Source: Cellvibrionaceae bacterium
GTDB lineage: Bacteria > Pseudomonadota > Gammaproteobacteria > Pseudomonadales > Cellvibrionaceae
Direction: 5' to 3'
Length of the DNA: 10,987 bases
NCBI GenBank assembly: GCA_025800435.1
Contig: JAOXRV010000718.1
Span: 1 to 10,987, forward strand
The stretch's first letter is position 1. Every line of letters begins with the position of its first letter. Of the stretch, positions 7,494 to 10,987 are shown in pieces. A program made the position numbers and the translations under genes. The notes beneath the pieces were generated by a model. That model had not been told where the DNA came from and searched no databases. It was given only the letters and a program-made list of their open reading frames with translations.

Positions 7494-7970
7494 ATGACCA
7501 ATCATTATCCAGCGCGCGGTTTCACCCTTATCGAGCTGATGATTGTGGTCGCAATAGTCGGCGTTGTTGCCGCCTTTGCCCTGCCTGCCTACCAAGAGTA
7601 TTCACTGCGCGGTAAGCGGGTCGAGGGCAAAGAGCTGTTGCTCAAAGCGGCGGCTAAGCAAGAGCACTTTTTTGCCCAGTATATCTCCTACACCAGTGTT
7701 GTTAACGGTGGTGGTAACTGCAGTGGTAGTAGCTGCGGTTTAGGGCTCAACGAGCAAAGTGAACACCAGCGTTACCAGCTTAGCGTTGACACCATTCCCG
7801 GCGGCTGCAGCCCCGATGGCAACCTTAAATGCCGTGGTTATACCCTCACGGTTACCCCCAGGGGCAACCACAGTGATCCAAAATGCGGCGCTTTAAGCTA
7901 TACCAACACCGCAAAAAAAGGCACCAGCATGGGCAACGACCCCGCCCTAGTGAGAGATTGCTGGCGCTAG
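7494..7970 (+). CDS. pilE: Type IV pilus minor pilin PilE
   Basis: A 158-residue type IV pilin. The short leader MTNHYPARG9 is cut before FTLIELMIVVAIVG, giving N-terminal Phe and Glu at mature position 5. The helix continues through LPAYQEYSLRGKRVEGKELL. The globular part has six Cys (76, 81, 105, 113, 131, 156) and ends DCWR, a C-terminus typical of the minor pilin PilE found at the end of this operon. Gly/Ser-rich loops around residues 72-84 are compatible with disulfide-stapled surface loops. PilE is thought to join the minor-pilin priming complex to the major pilin shaft. It follows the small secreted gene by 84 nt. Major pilins share this N-terminus, but the operon position and the Cys-Trp end favour PilE. 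Confidence 0.9.
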   Translation: MTNHYPARGFTLIELMIVVAIVGVVAAFALPAYQEYSLRGKRVEGKELLLKAAAKQEHFFAQYISYTSVVNGGGNCSGSSCGLGLNEQSEHQRYQLSVDTIPGGCSPDGNLKCRGYTLTVTPRGNHSDPKCGALSYTNTAKKGTSMGNDPALVRDCWR

Positions 7971-8203
7971 GCTTCCCGCCCCGAAACCCAACTGCCTAAA
8001 CCATAATTGCCAGTCCAGTACGCTGCCGTTCGGTCGCAATAAGTTTGAGTTTATCGATAAAGTTTTAGCCTGGCCGTGGCCGCGCTTGTTTGCGCTACAC
8101 TAGATAAAGGCCAAAAAACGCGCAAGGCGATACGCGCAGCTGGCCCAAGCCTGCCGTTGTACTTTGCATTAGCGGTTAATGATTTTCCGCTAGTGACTGT
8201 GCA
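7971..8203. other. Non-coding gap between pilE and the second pilY1
   Basis: No gene was found in these 233 bases. The only stem near the pilE stop is TAGGC (7968-7972) with GCCTA (7994-7998), without a T run, so no terminator is supported and read-through into the next gene is possible. A perfect 12-bp palindrome TTTATCGATAAA lies at 8050-8061. A small hairpin GCGC (8082-8085) / GCGC (8092-8095) and a direct repeat ACGCGCA (8118-8124 and 8132-8138) follow. No convincing sigma-70 or sigma-54 promoter was seen. The length, compared with the 2-84 nt gaps elsewhere, suggests room for separate regulation. Confidence 0.5.
8050..8061. promoter_or_regulatory. Perfect 12-bp palindrome, possible operator
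   Basis: TTTATCGATAAA is its own reverse complement and lies 142 bases before the second pilY1 start. A 12-bp perfect palindrome in a gap this long is expected by chance roughly once in 17 such gaps, so the support is modest. No regulator is assigned. Confidence 0.25.
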
Positions 8204-10987
8204 ATGAAATTACCAATCCCTATCTTGCTTGCGACCTTGAGCGCTAACCACGCCGCGGCCTTGAACTTTACATACGCCGCAGCGCTAACACTAATAAGAG
8301 CTTTGTTTGTGACGGCGCTGCTGGGGCTGGCCGCTGCGGCACTGGCGGCGCCGGGCAAGATTGCGCCGCAGCCACTGTTTGTCGGTGTGGTGCCGCCGCT
8401 CAATGTGTTGCTGCTGGTGGATGACTCGGGCAGCATGGGCTGGGAATACCTGTTTGAACGGCGCCAGTACTACAACGAAAACCGCCAAAACTACTACTGC
8501 CCCGGCGTCAATGTGATGTGGTATAACCCCGGCCACTATCGCCAAAATCTGTTGGACATTGCCGCTGGCAAAAAGCGCAACACCCTGCAAAATCGGCTGG
8601 GCTATACGCCCTGGAAGGGCAGCGACATAAACGGCAATCCCTTCCCCAATCGCACTCTGGCCAATATGACTCGGTTTCCTTATCGTTCGCCCAGCAGCTA
8701 TCTCAGCAATAGCACCAGAAATCGTCTGGGTTATTATGAATGGGTGGATGAGCCAGGGCCCGATGGCCAGGGCAATAATCGCTATGATCGCGGCGAGTGC
8801 AAAACCGAGCGCGGCCAGTTTATCTACGCCAGCAGTTTATCGGCCGAGCAGCAAATTGACTTTGCCAATTGGTACACCTACTACCGGCGGCGGGATTTTG
8901 TCGCCAAGCGCGCGCTATCGGAAACCATCGAAAGTAGCGATGAGCGCATGGGCCTGGCAAGCCTGCACAACAACAATAGGGTCGGGGTGCCGGTTAAAAA
9001 TATCGATGACTTTTCGACCCCGATTAGCGCCACCAATCGCGGCAATAAACAAAATTTAATGCGCTCTCTGTTTATGATTAACCCGGCGGGTGGCACACCG
9101 CTGCGTCGTAGTTTGGATAGGGTGGGGCAGTACTTTGATCAGGCTCAGGCAACCCCTTCGAGCCTATTTGGGCGCGAGCGGCCGGGCTCGCCCATTTTGC
9201 CCGAATCCCAAAACGGTGCCTGTCAAAAAAACTTTGCCCTGTTGATTAGCGATGGTTATTGGAATGGTTCCAGTGTTAACGTCGGTAACGCCGATGGCGA
9301 TAACAATAGCGACTTTGACGGCGGCCGCTACCGCGATAACTACCGCAACACCTTGGCCGATATCGCCATGCACTACTACGAGCGGGATCTGTCACCGAGC
9401 CTGCCCGACCTGGTCGGCAACCCACCGGAAACCGACAGTAATGGCAATACCGTGGTGCCCGATCCCTTGCTCAATCGCGCCCAGCATCTAGTCACTTACG
9501 CCGTGGCGTTTGGGGTCACCGGCAGTCTGCAAGACCCGGCGCTCAACAATCAATGGCCGCAGCCGGTTGCCGGCCAGCCCAGCACTGTGGATGATATGTT
9601 GCACGCCAGCTACAACAGCCGCGGTGAGTTTCTCAGTGCGCAAAACCCCAGCGAGCTGATCGAGGCACTGGAAGAAGCACTGGGAAAAATTAACAACGCC
9701 GCAGGCAATGCCTCGGGTTTGGGTGTCAACAGCAGCACCCTAAGTGCGGGCGCCGCCATCTACCAGGCCGAGTTTAATCCGGATAAGGCCTGGTCCGGCG
9801 ACTTGATAAAAAAATCCGTTAGCAGGGTGTTGAGCCCCAGCGGTCAGCAGGATATTAGTTTCAGTGAGCTGTGGCGAGCGTCAACAACACTGGCTAAAAC
9901 TAACCCCACTGAGCGCCAGATATTTACTTATAACAGTGTTTCCAAGCGCGGTGTGCCGTTTCGCTTTCCAGCCGATTATGTAAGCCAAAAAGAAACAGAG
10001 CTGGCGCGTGCCCAGGTGGATGACCTGTTGCGCAACGCCCCCTATGCAGTGGCCGAGGATGATATGCAAGTGGCGCGCAACCAGCTTTATGGCCAGCGCC
10101 TGGTGGCGTATTTACGCGGCGATCACAGTTACGAGCAGAGTGTCGCCAGCGATGCCGAGCTGGAGCAGAACTTTGGCAAGGCATTTCGCTATCGGCAAAA
10201 TCAGCGGCTCGGCGCCATCGCTCACTCGGCGCCGTTGTTTGTCGGCAAACCCCAACAGGGCTATCCGGACGATATTGAGGGCGGCGGCAGCAAATCGTAT
10301 CGCGCCTTTGCCGAGCGCTGGGCCGACCGCGAGCCAATGATTTATGTAGGCGCCAACGATGGTATGTTGCACGGCTTTAAGGCCGCCAATGGCGAGGAGC
10401 AATTTGCCTATATACCCAATTTAGTGTTTAGCCAGCAAGCGGGCTTTGGCTTGCAGCACTACGCTTCTTTAAATTACGCCCACATCCCCTATGTGGATGG
10501 CAGCCCCAATGTTAAAGATGTGTTTGTCAACGGTGCCTGGCGCAGCTATTTAGTCGGTGCCCTGCGCGGTGGCGGGCGTGGCGTTTATGTGTTGGATGTG
10601 ACCGACCCCGCGCGCCTGCGCGAAGATCAGGCGGCCAACAAAGCCAAGGGTGAGTTTGTTCATAAAGATATGGGCTATGGCTTTAGCCAGCCACAGATAG
10701 TGCGGCTTAATAATGGCCGCTGGGCCGCCGTGTTTGGCAATGGCTACAACAGCAGCCCCACCGGCGATGGTCATGCCAAGCTGTTTATTCTTTACCTCGA
10801 CGGCAGTCGGGTAACTGAATACCGCATCCTCGAAACCAAAAGCGCTGGTGCCGCGCCGTTGATTGCCAATGGCGATTGCCTGGACCGGGCCAGCGACTGC
10901 AACGGCCTGTCGACCCCGCTGGTGCTCGACCTGGATGGCGATTATACCGCCGACCGAGTTTACGCCGGCGACTTACATGGCAATCTC
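8204..10987 (+). CDS. pilY1: Second PilY1 paralogue, C-terminus beyond the window
   Basis: An open frame of 928 codons reaches the right edge without a stop. It corresponds to about the first 902 residues of the upstream PilY1, with which it shares roughly two thirds of residues by eye. The N-terminus is hydrophobic but unlike the first copy, with cleavage likely near ALA48 / APG. MIDAS DDSGSM has Asp73, Ser75 and Ser77. Cys99, Cys199 and Cys340 match the three VWA-region cysteines. The acidic loop NADGDNNSDFD is at 362-372, RGD at 638-640, the propeller segment MIYVGANDGMLHGF follows, and calcium loop DLDGDYTAD is at 909-917. The ATG at 8204 is the first start after an in-frame stop (8180-8182), but no ribosome binding site precedes it. 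No frameshift is seen, so it appears functional as far as visible. It may be an alternative tip adhesin. Confidence 0.93.
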   Translation, partial: MKLPIPILLATLSANHAAALNFTYAAALTLIRALFVTALLGLAAAALAAPGKIAPQPLFVGVVPPLNVLLLVDDSGSMGWEYLFERRQYYNENRQNYYCPGVNVMWYNPGHYRQNLLDIAAGKKRNTLQNRLGYTPWKGSDINGNPFPNRTLANMTRFPYRSPSSYLSNSTRNRLGYYEWVDEPGPDGQGNNRYDRGECKTERGQFIYASSLSAEQQIDFANWYTYYRRRDFVAKRALSETIESSDERMGLASLHNNNRVGVPVKNIDDFSTPISATNRGNKQNLMRSLFMINPAGGTPLRRSLDRVGQYFDQAQATPSSLFGRERPGSPILPESQNGACQKNFALLISDGYWNGSSVNVGNADGDNNSDFDGGRYRDNYRNTLADIAMHYYERDLSPSLPDLVGNPPETDSNGNTVVPDPLLNRAQHLVTYAVAFGVTGSLQDPALNNQWPQPVAGQPSTVDDMLHASYNSRGEFLSAQNPSELIEALEEALGKINNAAGNASGLGVNSSTLSAGAAIYQAEFNPDKAWSGDLIKKSVSRVLSPSGQQDISFSELWRASTTLAKTNPTERQIFTYNSVSKRGVPFRFPADYVSQKETELARAQVDDLLRNAPYAVAEDDMQVARNQLYGQRLVAYLRGDHSYEQSVASDAELEQNFGKAFRYRQNQRLGAIAHSAPLFVGKPQQGYPDDIEGGGSKSYRAFAERWADREPMIYVGANDGMLHGFKAANGEEQFAYIPNLVFSQQAGFGLQHYASLNYAHIPYVDGSPNVKDVFVNGAWRSYLVGALRGGGRGVYVLDVTDPARLREDQAANKAKGEFVHKDMGYGFSQPQIVRLNNGRWAAVFGNGYNSSPTGDGHAKLFILYLDGSRVTEYRILETKSAGAAPLIANGDCLDRASDCNGLSTPLVLDLDGDYTADRVYAGDLHGNL
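10928..10954 (+). other. Calcium-binding loop of PilY1 (second copy)
   Basis: Residues D909-L-D-G-D-Y-T-A-D917 fit the DxDxDxxxD pattern and match the first copy except at one x position. Retention of all acidic residues suggests that this copy also keeps calcium-dependent control of pilus dynamics. Confidence 0.72.

Noticed and set aside
8071..8086. Sigma-54 promoter (GG-N10-GC) before the second pilY1
   Set aside because: The spacing fits, but the -12 part lacks the TTGC core and the -24 part lacks GGCAC. The region is GC-rich, so such spacing is easily met by chance.
8096..8101. TACACT as a sigma-70 -10 box
   Set aside because: No -35-like sequence lies 16-18 bases upstream, and there is no extended -10 TG.
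1..10987. Mobile element, tRNA, CRISPR array or horizontally acquired island
   Set aside because: No transposase, terminal repeats, tRNA-like cloverleaf or regularly spaced repeats were seen. Gene order matches a conserved chromosomal locus and base composition looks even throughout by eye.

Overview
The window is a minor-pilin and pilus-tip locus of type IVa pili, read entirely on the + strand. It most likely comes from a gammaproteobacterium. The evidence is the conserved order ispH, fimU/fimT, pilV, pilW, pilX, pilY1, small secreted protein, pilE, which matches the known Pseudomonas aeruginosa ispH-fimTU-pilVWXY1Y2E arrangement, and an IspH C-terminus close to the enterobacterial and pseudomonad protein. 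GC content looks moderately high. Species and genus cannot be fixed from the window.

Layout: the 3' end of ispH (isoprenoid biosynthesis) occupies 1-452 and ends before a rho-independent terminator at 481-516. A gap with only a weak promoter candidate follows. The pilus genes then begin: a GspH/FimT-family pseudopilin (615-1217), pilV (1208-1741), pilW (1794-2882), pilX (2882-3508), pilY1 (3541-7029), a 125-residue PilY2-like secreted protein (7032-7409) and pilE (7494-7970). Overlaps of 10 and 1 nt and gaps of 2 to 84 nt suggest a single operon. After 233 non-coding bases with no convincing terminator, a second full-type pilY1 paralogue starts at 8204 and runs, open, off the right edge after 928 codons.

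How the genes work together (known for the family): FimU, PilV, PilW, PilX and PilE are prepilin-like proteins cleaved by PilD. They form a priming and tip complex that starts pilus assembly and carries PilY1. PilY1 is a large secreted protein with an N-terminal von Willebrand A (VWA) domain and a C-terminal calcium-binding beta-propeller, which acts as tip adhesin, retraction regulator and surface sensor. Here every element is present and looks intact.

The notable departure is the second, clearly related but diverged PilY1 just behind pilE. It keeps the MIDAS residues, three cysteines, the acidic loop, the RGD tripeptide and the calcium site of the first copy. It differs in its signal region and in one variable segment of the VWA insertion. 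This looks like a locus with two alternative or cooperating tip adhesins. No mobile element, RNA gene or CRISPR array was seen.
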